Shown piece by piece: positions 43,430-55,236 of a stretch of DNA of 64,000 nt. Under the pieces are notes generated by a model. It was not told where the DNA came from. It did no database searches and saw only the letters and a program-made list of their open reading frames with translations. The stretch covers positions 62,001-126,000 of the forward strand of contig VFIW01000025.1 in the NCBI GenBank assembly GCA_006386115.1. The letters are read 5' to 3'. The translations under genes were made by a program, and so were the position numbers. The stretch's first letter is position 1, and the number at the start of each line of letters is the position of its first letter. This DNA comes from Globisporangium splendens. Taxonomy: Eukaryota > Oomycota > Peronosporomycetes > Pythiales > Pythiaceae.

Positions 43430-46400
43430 ATGGCGGGCTTGAAAGAGCTCCACGCCGTGCCCGTGGCGGACTCAACGGGGCAGCGGCCCGGCATCGTGCA
43501 TGTACCTAACGAGTTCGTGCGCATCGTGCCGTACGCGTTCTCGTGGCTGCGCATGCTGCTCTTCTGCGTGCTCGTGGTGTGCTCGGGCGGTCTGCTGCTC
43601 ATCCTCTCGGTCTGGTTTCCGCACGTGTTCACACACTTGGCGTGTCTGCGTCTGCCACTCTCGTCGCTCGGGAGAGCGCAGTACATGCTCATCTTGGTCC
43701 ACGAAGACGGTGCTCGGTCACAATGGGTCGAGGTCAAGGTGCAGCATCCGCGCGTTACCAGTAGCAGTGACAAGCCTGAGAGGTGCTGGACTCGACTCTT
43801 CAACAGGCTCAAGAGGTGCGGGAAAAGCGGTGGAGACGCGCGCTCCTTTGACGCGATCAAGAAGGTCAAGTCGCCCAAGCACTGGGTCTGGTTCGAGTTC
43901 AAGAAGCATCGGTACGCGTTCAACCATGAGAAGGGCGAGTTTGAGCGGTACTTGGCGACCATCAGTGAGGATATGAAGTCGATCACGGATCGTCTCGCGA
44001 GAGGTCTGAGCGAAAAAGACGAAGTTGCCTCGAGAACAGCGCTCTACGGCAGCAACGTGGTGGACATTGACGTGCCAAGCGTCACGCTACTGCTGTTCAC
44101 CAGAATCATGCACCCGTTCTACCTCTTCCAGATCTTCAGCGCCACGGTCTGGTTCATTGAGGAGTACACAATCTACGCGGCCGTGATCCTCAGCTTGTCC
44201 GCGATCTCGCTGGCGTGGGAGATCTACTGCGAGGTCTCCAACACCAAGCAGTTGTGCCGCATGATGCGAAGCGATCACCAAGTCGACATCATTCGCGACG
44301 AAAAACCCGCAACGATCCATGAGAAGCAGCTCGTGCCTGGAGATATTGTGACTGTTTCCGCTGGCGCTGTGTGCGCAGACTTGTTGCTGCTCGAAGGTAT
44401 CTGTCAGGTGGATGAGGCCATTGTCACGGGCGAAGCGCTTCCAGTTATGAAAGAACCGTCCGTTGCACTGGGACAAATCACGGAAGTGGAAATGCGAACC
44501 AGAGCCAAAAACTCGTTCCTGCACGCCGGCTCCAAGGTGCTTTGCGTCGGAGAGGGAGGCAAGGAATGCAAGGCAGTCGTGCTGAGCACGGGCTTCGCGA
44601 CGGGCAAGGGCGAGCTGTTTCGCAGCATTCTGTACCCTCGCCAGCTCACGTTTGAGTTTGAGCGAGACAGCTATCGGTACTTGACGGTGCTCGTCGCCAT
44701 CGCCATTGCGGCATTTGCCAAGCGCGTCGCGGACGGAGATAGAATCGGCAACTCCTTTGGATACACGATCATTCACTCGTTGGATCTGATCACCATCGCT
44801 GTCCCGCCAGCGCTGCCTCTTGTGGTTTCCTCCGGTGTCAGCTTCGCACTCATTCGACTGCGCAAACGCGGCATTGCCTGCATGGACGTCCGGCGAATCA
44901 ATTCGTGCGGTCAGTTGACGTGCTTCTGCTTTGACAAGACGGGTACGCTGACGGACGAACGATTGGTGTTCGCGAACGCCGTGAAGCTTCACGCTGCTGA
45001 TGCTGATGACACCAATGGCACTAGCATTACAGCAATACCGTATACTGCGCGGGACAACATTCCAGAGAATTTGCGACTGGGGATGGCGACTTGCCATGAG
45101 CTCTCCGTTCACATTGCAGACAAAGTCTCGACGATCCGCGGCTCAGCACTCGATGAAGAGATGTTTGTGGCTTCCCTGTGTCGACTCAACGTCGCCGATG
45201 AAAACAAGTTAATCGTAAACTCGGTCTCTGACAGCACGGTCAACCACGAAATCGTCAAGCGTTTCTCTTTCGATGCCTCAGTCCAGCGCTCAAGTGTGCT
45301 GATCCGTAATCGAGAGACCAACGAGCAGCAAATCTGGGTCAAAGGCTCTTCCGAAGCTATCCGATCGATTCTGACAGAAGTACCATTCGGTCTTGAGAAG
45401 GTTGCCTCCCGGTGCGCCGTGGAAGGTTTCTACTGCATCGCCTTTGCCGTCAAGACCATCAAGGATGACGACCCTCCGATCAACATGAACAACCGAGAAG
45501 AAGTTGAAAAAGGAGTCGAATTCGTGGGTTTTGTGAATTTCACCAACAATCTGAAGCCGGAATCGAACGCCGTGTTCAAAGAGCTGTACAACGCGGAGAT
45601 GGACATTCGCGTGATCACAGGCGACAACGCGTACACTGCTCTCCATGTGTGTCAGCAATTGGAGATGAAGCTGAAACCGCGCGTTGCTGTCGTCGACGTC
45701 GATGCAAAAACTGGCGACGTCATGCTGTACCCGGCTGATTCCAACAAGCCAGACAACGAGTGGGAACATTTCAGCGGATTCAATATGAGTCACCTCTTGA
45801 ACGAGTACGACATTGCCCTCACAGGCGCAGCGCTGGATAAACTGCGTACCGAGCGCGAAGACGAGTCGCTAAGACATTTACTGAGCCAAACGCAGATCTT
45901 TGCGCGCATTCGTCCGTTACAGAAAACCTGGATCGTCGAGCAACTCATGGATTTGGAGCAAACCGTAGGCATGTGCGGAGACGGAACCAATGACTGTGGA
46001 GCGCTGAAAGTCGCTCATGTGGGTCTGGCACTGTTGAGTGGCGTCGAAGCTTCAATCGTCGCGCCGTTCACGTCCACGAAAAAATCCATCCAGGACGTGC
46101 CCGTGCTGATCCGCGAAGGCCGCTGCGCGATCGTGACCTCGTTCTTGGCGTTCAAGTTCATGGTCCTGTACCCTCTCATCCAGCTGGCGATGGCGACGAC
46201 GCTCGCACATTTTGACTTGGCGCTTACCAACAACCAGTACCTCTGGGACGACATGGCGATTGTTCTCGGACTCGCGATCACGATGCTCTACACTGGCGCG
46301 TCGACCGAACTCTCGAAAGAGAAACCCCCGAGGACACTTTTTGCGCCGCGGATCATCGCTTCTATTGCCGGTCAAGTTGCGATCTTCATTGCATTCTTTG

Positions 46401-46903
46401 CTGGCCATTTCGCTCTTCTCAGAAACCAATCGACGGACTGGTTCTGCCGAATCGAGGACGGAATGGCGTTCCTCAGTGGACATCGAAACGAGGTGTCAAG
46501 CAATTGCGAGCTTTACCTCGACTACAACACTCCAGACAACGAATACTCCTTTGAAGACACATGCGTGTGGCTCTTTGGACACATGCTGTTCATCTCCGCG
46601 GCCGCAGCCTTTAACGCGAAGGATCCGTTCCGCCTCCCGTTCTACACGAACAAGACATTCACGGTATTGCTCCCCGCGGTGCTAGGTGTGAATCTGTGGT
46701 TCCTGCTCGACACTTCGGACTTGCTTAATGACACCTTCCAGCTCATGCCGATCCCGTTTGACTACCGCTGGAAAATGCTCGTGATGTTCGCTGGCCATTT
46801 CATCGCCTCGATTCTGTGGGAGTTCGTTGCCACGGGTCTCTTGCCGAGATTTCCACGACCAAAATGGGTGCAACGCGTGTTCAAGTCATGCAAATTCTTC
46901 TAA
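43430..46903 (+). CDS. P5B-type ATPase (ATP13A family), copy 2
   Basis: Intronless, 1157 residues. PPALP at 459-463, DKTGT at 502-506, TGEALP at 333-338 and GDGTNDCG in the P domain, so all catalytic motifs are intact. Predicted vacuolar or endosomal P5B pump; transported substrate is inferred from ATP13A2 relatives only. It aligns collinearly with copy 1 from the first residues (VPVADSTGQR versus VPVDDYAGRR) to the last helices. It differs by an extra Lys/Arg/Ser-rich insert (about 106-150) before the VWFEFKKHRY motif, which makes an N-terminal cytoplasmic loop longer, and by a different C-terminal extension. The two copies are in opposite orientation with the Cys-rich membrane protein between them. 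Confidence 0.9.
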   Translation: MAGLKELHAVPVADSTGQRPGIVHVPNEFVRIVPYAFSWLRMLLFCVLVVCSGGLLLILSVWFPHVFTHLACLRLPLSSLGRAQYMLILVHEDGARSQWVEVKVQHPRVTSSSDKPERCWTRLFNRLKRCGKSGGDARSFDAIKKVKSPKHWVWFEFKKHRYAFNHEKGEFERYLATISEDMKSITDRLARGLSEKDEVASRTALYGSNVVDIDVPSVTLLLFTRIMHPFYLFQIFSATVWFIEEYTIYAAVILSLSAISLAWEIYCEVSNTKQLCRMMRSDHQVDIIRDEKPATIHEKQLVPGDIVTVSAGAVCADLLLLEGICQVDEAIVTGEALPVMKEPSVALGQITEVEMRTRAKNSFLHAGSKVLCVGEGGKECKAVVLSTGFATGKGELFRSILYPRQLTFEFERDSYRYLTVLVAIAIAAFAKRVADGDRIGNSFGYTIIHSLDLITIAVPPALPLVVSSGVSFALIRLRKRGIACMDVRRINSCGQLTCFCFDKTGTLTDERLVFANAVKLHAADADDTNGTSITAIPYTARDNIPENLRLGMATCHELSVHIADKVSTIRGSALDEEMFVASLCRLNVADENKLIVNSVSDSTVNHEIVKRFSFDASVQRSSVLIRNRETNEQQIWVKGSSEAIRSILTEVPFGLEKVASRCAVEGFYCIAFAVKTIKDDDPPINMNNREEVEKGVEFVGFVNFTNNLKPESNAVFKELYNAEMDIRVITGDNAYTALHVCQQLEMKLKPRVAVVDVDAKTGDVMLYPADSNKPDNEWEHFSGFNMSHLLNEYDIALTGAALDKLRTEREDESLRHLLSQTQIFARIRPLQKTWIVEQLMDLEQTVGMCGDGTNDCGALKVAHVGLALLSGVEASIVAPFTSTKKSIQDVPVLIREGRCAIVTSFLAFKFMVLYPLIQLAMATTLAHFDLALTNNQYLWDDMAIVLGLAITMLYTGASTELSKEKPPRTLFAPRIIASIAGQVAIFIAFFAGHFALLRNQSTDWFCRIEDGMAFLSGHRNEVSSNCELYLDYNTPDNEYSFEDTCVWLFGHMLFISAAAAFNAKDPFRLPFYTNKTFTVLLPAVLGVNLWFLLDTSDLLNDTFQLMPIPFDYRWKMLVMFAGHFIASILWEFVATGLLPRFPRPKWVQRVFKSCKFF

Positions 46904-47082
46904 GCACCAGCTAGCACATCACCTTATATCAATATTTATATGCATTCCTTTTACAGACACACAGAGCAGCCCCCGATGCCGTGATCTTGGCAGAAAACAC
47001 TAAGCCATCATTCTTCTTCATTCCAAGAAAACAGTTTCCACTGACAAGCTAAGATAAACCGCATCACTCACGTATTATTTGC

Positions 47083-48523
47083 CTAGCGGATTTCTTTCAT
47101 CACTTCAAAAAACGATTTCTTCCGCTCGGCGCAGTCGGACGCGTCATAAATTTCCATTGCATCGCGCAACTCCTGCCTACAGCATATCTCAACGTCAGTA
47201 CAAAGTCTCAGCTAATGCGCCTTTAAAACAAAACATACCGCAGCGCTTGGACTCTTTCTGCGCTAGGCGGGTGCGTCGAGAAGTATTTGAACTGTGCCGC
47301 TAGATTTTTCTTCTCAAGTTGACCCAGCGACGCGTTCATCTGGATGCTGGCGCGAGGATCATAGCACGCCTTGGCCATCAGGCGCAGACCAATGGAGTCG
47401 GCTTCCAGCTCCAGCTTGCGAGAGAATGGTAAATCCACCGCGACTTTCACCAGCTACAGCATAGCAAACAGTTTCAGCAGCACAATACATCCATTTAGAC
47501 TACCAGTAACGACAGTGGAGCCTCAAACTATAGTCGGAAATTGTCATACCAAGTCGCTGAGCTGCCCGTAATCCGGGAAAGTCAACGCCAAAAGTCCATA
47601 GATCAGCAGACTGAACGAGACCTTTTCCGCACCGTGGCCTTCACCAAACACACACACACGTATGAGCTTTATCCCATAATCATACCTGTCCAATACAAAC
47701 TACGTACGAGCGATCCCGTGAGCTGCTTCGTGAAAAAGCACGGCGGCGAGCGAATCTTCGTTGCGAAGCACTTTGAACAGCCCCGAGTTTACAAACACCT
47801 TCCCTCCTGTTTGCAGCATACACACAAAAGGGCAGAGCGTCAGATCAAACGACTTAGACTCTCGGTCGGAATAGGCAGAGACTCAAAAAGCATTTACCAG
47901 GCAAGCAAAACGCGTTGGGCTCGGGCGACTCAATCACATGAAATTGCCATTTCATGAACTTGTTCGTGGATTGCTCAACGATTTTGTCGCCGACCCGCTG
48001 AACGGCGCGCGACATCTGCATCCAATAACGACATCAAGCAGACCGTCAGCGCATATGATACACAGATCCCAGCTAGCAGAGGAGATGACGTTGTACCGGA
48101 TGACTGGCTGGTAGAATCCGTTCGCTTCGCATGATTTCCTGAAAAGCCTGTTCGCCCAGTCGCTCCTCGCTCACTGCATGCGAACCACAAAGTTAAGATA
48201 CGCTTGGCGAACACGCACGCAATACCAAATACTCACGTGGCGATAGAAACATGATGCGTCGCCGGCCCGTCAAGGGCATTGTCTCGATATGGCTGCCCAC
48301 GTACACTGTTCATTGACACAAACACACATACAAACAAACACATGGTTCATGCCTCTTCGCTCGCATCTCGGTTGACACACTACGAGAATGAATGCAGCCG
48401 CGCACCTCCGCCCGCGACCGCCACGCCGACAGTCAGCACCTTCAGGTACTGCGGCGTGTCGCGCCATTGCTGTCGCCAGCTGCGGTGGCGCGCGCTGCTG
48501 AACGCTCGCCCGCGTGACAGCAT
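47083..48523 (-). CDS. OMA1: Oma1-like mitochondrial inner-membrane metalloprotease
   Basis: M48-family zinc protease of mitochondrial quality control. Eight exons: 48523-48406, 48305-48237, 48173-48097, 48015-47898, 47806-47708, 47638-47550, 47453-47239, 47176-47083; 292 residues, with every junction in frame. The order is Arg-rich presequence, one hydrophobic segment, then HIETMPLTGRRR (the Oma1 family signature), NAFCLPGGKVFV, the zinc motif HEAAH (153-157), ELEADSIGL with the third ligand Glu, and the closing STHPPSAERV. It is shorter than human OMA1 (524), mostly at the N-terminus, as in yeast-like and plant forms. It is by far the most intron-dense gene here. Convergent with P5B copy 2. 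Confidence 0.9.
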
Positions 48524-49419
48524 CTTGCTTCTTTCGGTGTGTGTCGACAACTGTTTATGTGGAAACGCACTTCAGGACAACATGCGAACTTATTGCCGAT
48601 TTCTGATGCGATTGGGAATGAATGATGAATGATGAATGACCAACACTCTGATGCAGCGAACTTATCTTGAAGAAACATCGTACTTAAGTGAACAAGTTCA
48701 ACTCGCAAGCCTGCATTCCGAGAACAGCAAGATGGCACGATGCAGCACGATGGCGGCGGCGCAGTGGTGCGTGTTTTGTATGTGTGTGTGCGTGTATATG
48801 GGGAGTCTGCAGGATTCTATCTTGGCGTCATTGGCACTCCCCTACACTCAAAGCCTGCGGATGCGAGTGGACAGGCCGTGTGCGTTTGCTGGACGTGTCA
48901 ATATGTTTCACGCCAAGCTGCGCTTCCAGTCGAAAGCTGCAAGATAAGACGAACGCGTTTCGTTTGAGTCTTACGGTTTTGTGTGTTTATGCGAGCCAAG
49001 GATTACGGCGTTGCCTTTGCTGCTTCGTTTACCTGTGGACAAAGAGATGCGATTGGGGCTACTGGGATTGGTCGCGAAACCACTCGACTAAATGAGGATT
49101 TCCCCCATTTTGGTCGCAAATCAAGCAGATCTGTGGGGATTATTTCTGGTTTGACATGGTTCGTGGTAATCTCCTTCGTTGCAACAGGAGAACAGTCATG
49201 AAACCCAGTGCACTTCACGAGTTGAAGCGAAGCTGCCAGTAGTGGGCCGCTCCGGCGCTGTTACCACTGGTGCTTCATCTCGACGCATTCAACAATTTGC
49301 AGACTCTATCGACAACGACGACACACCTTGAAGCGCAACTACGGAAGCCGAGAAAAATAGAGGAACCAAAGGCGAACGCGGGCCGGCATTTGCTGTCATC
49401 CGAGACCGTTCTTGTCACC
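48524..49419. other. Intergenic, OMA1 / ABCA pseudogene
   Basis: About 900 bp upstream of both divergent units. Short frames only, including one in frame with the ABCA start that I regard as leader. No repeat, RNA gene or promoter motif stood out. Confidence 0.45.
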
Positions 49420-52400
49420 ATGGGCTACGAAGCACCCCAGTCGAAGTCCAGCTCCGGAAAGACACCTCGTGTGGTGACTCGCTTCACGCACACCCGCACG
49501 CTGTTGTGGAAAAACTGGATGATCAAGAAACGGCATCCGTATGCCACACTGCTCGAAGTACTGCTCCCTGTGCTGTTCATCATTCTGCTGAGCGCCTTGA
49601 ATGGGCTAACTTCCAATGTCGATGTTCCAGCCGTCTTCAGCGAGGTTTCTGGTAAATCGTACACCATGACCGATCCTATTGGGGTAGACACGTCGAGTCT
49701 CGGAGTGTCCTTTGGCCACTATATTCCACAAGCGAGGTATGTGACGGCAGAACCAACCATGTCAGGACTGCTCATGTATCTTGGGATGCGGTATGCAAGT
49801 GATGTCAACGATGTCAAAGCTCTTAGTGGTCCAGACAAGACCGATTGTGTGAACGCCATTGCATTTTTGGGAAATATGGTCAACGGCACGAGTGTGGTGA
49901 GCAGTTCGTCCTTGCCTTGGGCAATTCCTTTGAAATGCAAGGATCTGGCCGCTCCGTACAAACTCGCCATCGCTCCTGACAACGCGTTTACAAGAAAGTA
50001 TTTTTTTGAGATGATGAAGAAGTGGTATCCTCAGACGCCAGCATCTACCTCCGACATCAAGGTTCAAGGAGTCACGAGTAAGGTTTTAATTCCTTCATTT
50101 GAAGACAGCGTGCGATTTTTTTGAGACGGATGCGGCTCTCGAGGCTTATATCGGGCTCTGAATACGGAAAATCGTGGACCAATCCCAAGATTTACGGTGC
50201 GATTGTGTTTGATCAATTCCCGGATGGCAATTCGATTGGAAAGTACAGTTCGATTGAGTACTCGATTCGACCGAGTTCAACGCAAAGCAGCCGAACCAAT
50301 CTTGGGTCTTCGCCTCGGACGATCGGTACTCCATTTGAGTCACCATTCAAGTGCACGACCGACATGCAGTACAACAACATTTACTCCAGACTCGGGTTCA
50401 TGACTCTTCAAACTGCAGCCACGCGATTCGTTAACTGCATGCTTCATTGGGATGCAGCGACGCAATCGACAAACGGATCGTGCCAACACGAGACAGCCAC
50501 TACAACTTCTACTTTTGACACGAAGCTCTATGAATCCATTCGAAATGGTGTTTTCCTCCTGACTGCTCTGTTGCGCGCATTCAAGAACGATATCCAAAAC
50601 GCCAAAACCGAATTGAATCTTGCCGACAAAGAAACCCTGCTACGTCCTCTCCGCATTGCGCCACAGTCGTATTTTGGCACAACAGTGGTGGCATTTCCAA
50701 TCGAAAGCTTTGTTTCAGCACCGTTCTACGATTCGGTCAAGAACGTGTTTGCGATCGTGTTTGTGCTTTCGTACCTGTACGCGATTTCTCGGGTGCTGGT
50801 GGTGCTGATCCAAGAGAAAGAGACCAGATCGAGAGAGTACATGAAGATTCTCGGTGTTCAAGATGGTTCGATCATTTTGTCGTGGTGTGTCACGTATATC
50901 ATCATCTTCTTGATTGGAAGCATCATTCAAGCTCTCGCGAGTAGCGGCGGGCTTTCCGCAAGCAGCGACGGGGGCATCATTTTCCTGTTCTTCTTCCTCT
51001 TCAGCATGAGTGTGCTCAGCTTCGGTTTTCTCATCAGTACTCTGTTCTCGAGAGCTCGGACGGGTGCTTTCGCTGGTATGATCTTGTTTTTCTTCATGTA
51101 CTTCGTGTCAAGCGGATTTTCTGATTCGGCGAGTATCGGCTCGAAAGCGGGAGGTTGCCTCTTAGCTCCGGTGGCATTGTCGTTTGGCGCTGAAGCTCTT
51201 GCAACGATGGAGTCGACTGGAGTGGGCATGAACTTTGGAAACGCCAGCACAGTCAATGACACCTTCAGTTTCAATATCGCGCTGTGGATGCTCTTTATCG
51301 ACACGATCTTGTACACACTTTTGGGTCTCTACTTTGAGCGAGTGATCCCAAAAGAGTACGGGACGACGGAAAAATGGTACTTTCCGCTTTCCCCGAGCTT
51401 TTAGTGCCGCAAACACACGCAGAAGGCAAACGTATTCAATGTGACGTATCCTGCATCGCAGCTTGACGTGAGCGGATCGACTGGTTATTGCCTCCGCTTT
51501 AGCGAGAAAGTGTACCAGCGCGCATTCGGAAAGACTGATGCTGATATGACAAAGATGTCGGCCAAACCTGTTGAAGACCAGCACGGCGGGTGCTTGGCGC
51601 ACGGGTCAGCCAATGATAACATTTTCGGCTACCACCTTTTTGTCAACTCGACTGCAACATATGGATCAGTCATCTCCAAACCTCTTCTCAACCAAGCGCT
51701 GTATCGTTTCATGGCCGTCAATGGTGACACTAGCGCCACATCAGAGGTTACGTTAAAGGTGAGCACGTTCCCACTTCCGTACACGGCAGCAACGAAGGCA
51801 CTGTTTGGCTCCTTCCTGTCCTTCACCGCCTGCATCTTCATTGTGGTGGCCTTTGCTTTCTTCCCAGCGTCCATTGTGGTGTTCCTGGTGAAGGAAAAGC
51901 AAGCAGAGCACAACTCGAAGCACCAACAGTTGGTATCCGGCGTGAGTCTCCCAGCCTTTTGGTTGGCGAACTACATTTGGGATATGCTCACGTATGTGAT
52001 TCCCTTCATCGCTGCAACCGTGCTGATTATTTTCTTGGACGAGCTATCGACAGGTATGGATCCTGTGTCCCGCTGGTTCATGTGGAACGTGGTTGCAGAC
52101 ATCTTGACCGTGAAGAAAGAGTCGACGATCATTTTGACGACACACAGTATGGAAGAGTGCGAGGCGTTGTGTACTCGTGTGGGTATCATGGCCGGTGGTC
52201 GCTTGCGATGCCTCGGAAGTGTCCAGCACTTGAAGCACCGTTTCGGGAACGGGCTGGTGACCGAAATCAAGTTGGAGCAAGTATCTGCTCCGGTTGTGGA
52301 GACTCGTCTTGCAGAATGCTTTGGTGCGTCGGCGTCCGGCGCAACGATCACGAAAGACGCCATTCGAGCAAATTGCGAGAAGATGGGCGATGCCTCTTGG

Positions 52401-52775
52401 GCTGACAAGATCACCATGAGTCACTCGACGGGATACGCTTTGGCGGCAGCACTGGAGCGTGACGGATCGATCCGTTTGTCAGCGTTTTGCTCGTGGTGGA
52501 TCGGGGAAGAACGCTACTTGGATCTGAACAAATTCCTTCAAGACTGTTTCGGAACTGCGAACGTGCAGATGCTTGAACGTCAGAATGACTTGTGCCGCTA
52601 CAAACTCACGGGGGAGTTGCGTCTCTCGAAAGTGTTCAAGCTCGTGGAGGCTGGTAAGGCATCGCATCATATTCGAGAGTACTCTGTGTCCCAGACGACT
52701 TTGGAGCAGATCTTCAACTATTTCGCTTCCCAGCAGAGCAAAGAGCAAGACGTTGCGCGCGGCATAATGAATTAA
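49420..52775 (+). pseudogene. ABCA-subfamily ABC transporter, decayed
   Basis: Remains of a full-size ABCA lipid transporter. Present: N-terminal TM1 after LLWKNWMIKKRHPY, the large first extracellular loop, TM helices 2-6 of the first half, part of the second extracellular loop and some helices of the second half, then the end of nucleotide-binding domain 2 from Walker B (IFLDE) and D loop (STGMDP) to the H loop (TTHSMEE) and C-terminus. Missing: all of nucleotide-binding domain 1, and Walker A and the signature motif of domain 2. Breaks: an extra T in a T7 run at 50116-50122, an extra G at 50153-50155, and a TAG at 51402-51404 where the family usually has Trp. It cannot hydrolyse ATP as encoded. 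Base composition matches its neighbours. Confidence 0.88.
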
Positions 52776-52972
52776 GGTTTGCGTCAACTTGACTGACCTG
52801 AGGTGTGCCGAAGAACGCTGCCTTTGCATGCATGCATTTAATCTATTTAGTCATCTTTATAGTCTTGTTTTCTACAAATCAAACCTGCTCTCGAAAGTAG
52901 TCTAATCGCTTTGATGAAGCCATTTAGCGATCCTCGACAAGTATGATGTGTTCAAGGTGGCCGTCTTCCAAG

Positions 52973-54526
52973 TTACAAGTCTTCCGGCAAGACGCAGTTG
53001 CCGTAAAGAGCGTCGTAAGTCTCGGGCTGGCGGCTACACCAGGGAACGAGCAAAACACAGCGCACATTAAGAACTTCGTGATGACAATCCCAGCAACATC
53101 TCCAGGTAGATATATGAAACTCACATGAGCGTGTCCTTGCCGTCCGGTCGGATCAGGATCTCCGGAGCACGAAGCTTGCCGTTGTACTGGAAGCCCATCG
53201 AGTGGGAGTGAGCACCCGTGTCGTGGATCACAAAGAGGTCGCCGACTTGAGCGCGTGGCAGCGGACGGTCCTTTGCGAACCAGTCGTTGTTCTCGCAGAG
53301 CGTGCCGACGACATGCGAAGGCGGACGCTCCGTCTGGTCCTCGCGCGCTGGGATCGTGATGTGGTGGTACGAGCCGTACATACCTGGACGCATCAAGTGG
53401 GCCATGCACGCGTCCACGCCGTAGTACAAGCCGTAGGTCTCCTTGATGGCCTCGCAGCGCGTGACCAACCAGCCGAACGGACCCGTCATGAAGCGGCCGT
53501 TCTCCATGCAGAGGCGAGGGATCGACGTCAGCCCGTGAGTGCGCATGGCCTCATCGAACACGTCGCGCAGCATCTGACTAATGGACTCAATGTCGACGGT
53601 CTCCTGGTCCGGACGGTACGGGATGCCAAGTCCACCACCGATGTTCATGAACTCGAACTCGATGCCCAACTCCTTCTTGAGCGTCACAATCGTGTCGAAG
53701 AGCACCGTCACAGTCTCCTTCCAGTACTCCTGGTTCATCACGCACGAGCCAGTCATCATGTGGATGCCAAAGCGTGTGGCACCGGCGGCTTTGGCCTTGC
53801 GGTACGCCTCGACGATCTGGAAAGGAGGCACGCCGAACTTGGCATCAGGACCGCCCAGCACGTTCGACTTTGTCTCCGAGTCCGTTCGTCCAAGTCCCTA
53901 ATAAATGGAAATGAAGCAAGCAACACGTAAGAACGTCAGTCTCATCGCAATACACACCTGGATCAAACAACATGAGGCATGCATGCTGCTCTTGAGGAAC
54001 GTACAGGGTTCAATCGGAAACTCATGAGGTCGGGGCAGCGACCACGAACCGCAACCAGACTGTCGACCAACGACACATCTACACATATAAACGAAACAAT
54101 CGTCAGCACAACGACGACCCAACAGCAAGGCATATATGCAGGCGTGCTTTGATATAACGCACCGTCCAAGTTCATGATGACGCCCTGGTCGAACGCGGTC
54201 GCGAGGTCAGCCTTGGAGGTGAAGTTGGACGTGAAGATGACCTGGTCGCCGGGGATGCCGAGCTGCTTGACGCTGTAGAGCTCGGCGGACGACGAGCAGT
54301 CCATGCCGCAGCCTTCGTCGTGCAGCACCTTGAGGATCGCCGGGTTCGGCAGCGCCTTGACGGCGAAAAACTGCTGAAAGTCTGGAAAGTGCTTGCGGAA
54401 CGTCGCCAGCAACTTGCGCGCGTTGTCGCGGATGAGCTGCTCGTCGTAGATCTGCAGCGGCGTGCCGTACGTCTCGGCCAGCTGCGCGAGGTTCTGCTCG
54501 GTCGAGTCACGGAGAGGGAGCGGCAT
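52973..54526 (-). CDS. lysA: Diaminopimelate decarboxylase
   Basis: PLP enzyme for the last step of lysine synthesis, meso-diaminopimelate to lysine plus CO2; the DAP route is the one oomycetes use. Exons: 54526-54163, 54078-54005, 53897-53125, 53033-52973; 423 residues, frame kept at each junction. The PLP-binding lysine lies in FFAVKALPNP, the Gly-rich phosphate site is GGGLGIPY, the active-site Cys is in LCENNDWF, and the substrate loop is HDTGAHSHSMGFQYNGKLR. That last motif matches a bacterial subgroup (Bacteroidetes/spirochaete style) more than the usual CDAGAY form. A longer N-terminus from an ATG at 54583 is possible. The last exon is only 61 nt and was found by frame continuity. Confidence 0.9.
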
Positions 54527-55236
54527 GGTAGCAGATCGGCAAGTGCGTGCTGGCAATGGAGCAAGTGGGCAAGTGCCGCTCACTGCTCATTCGCAACCAC
54601 ACCGTCCAAGCAACCTGAACCAGTTCAACTTGCGGAACGTGGGACTCGCGAACTCGTTAACATTATATATGACGTGGTCCACATCGCGTTCTGCACACCA
54701 CAAGAATTTGTCAGGAGCACAGTGGAGATGCACATAGCCGAGACGGCTCATATGTACTGATGTAGGTTACTGTACTGACACACGTTAATTTCAGATGTGG
54801 AAGGTGAACCCATCTCTTCGTTCGCAAATGATGGTGACCCAACAACCATCCGGACGACACGCGTGACACAAAGAGCTCTAATCCTGGGGATAAATGAGCT
54901 TGGATGCATTTCCAAAGTAAGTGCGTGCAACCACATCGCAGAGCGGCAGTGTGTCCTAGTGTCGGAAGGGCAACGAAGAGATACACAGCAAGAGTGATAG
55001 CAGCATCACTAGGCAATTAAGTGCATTTGATCACCCACTGCACAGAAATGACGAAATAGTAATCAAGAAAGACTCATCAGGCTCACGTTTTCGTTTAGTA
55101 GCACACATCTGCCTAGAAAACTAGAGATCCTGATTCTTTTCGGTTGTGACAACAGGATTCAAGCATACGCAACGGTATGACCTCAGGTCATCCTTATCCG
55201 TGCGCTACTTCAACCATCGACAGGGGTCGTAGACAT
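54527..55236. other. Intergenic, DAPDC 5' side / ELO 3' side
   Basis: About 710 bp containing the promoter of the decarboxylase gene and the 3' end of the elongase gene. No coding frame, repeat or RNA gene is convincing. Confidence 0.5.

Noticed and set aside
44087..45112. 341-codon minus-strand frame in P5B copy 2
   Set aside because: Antisense to conserved ATPase motifs, no homologous pattern.
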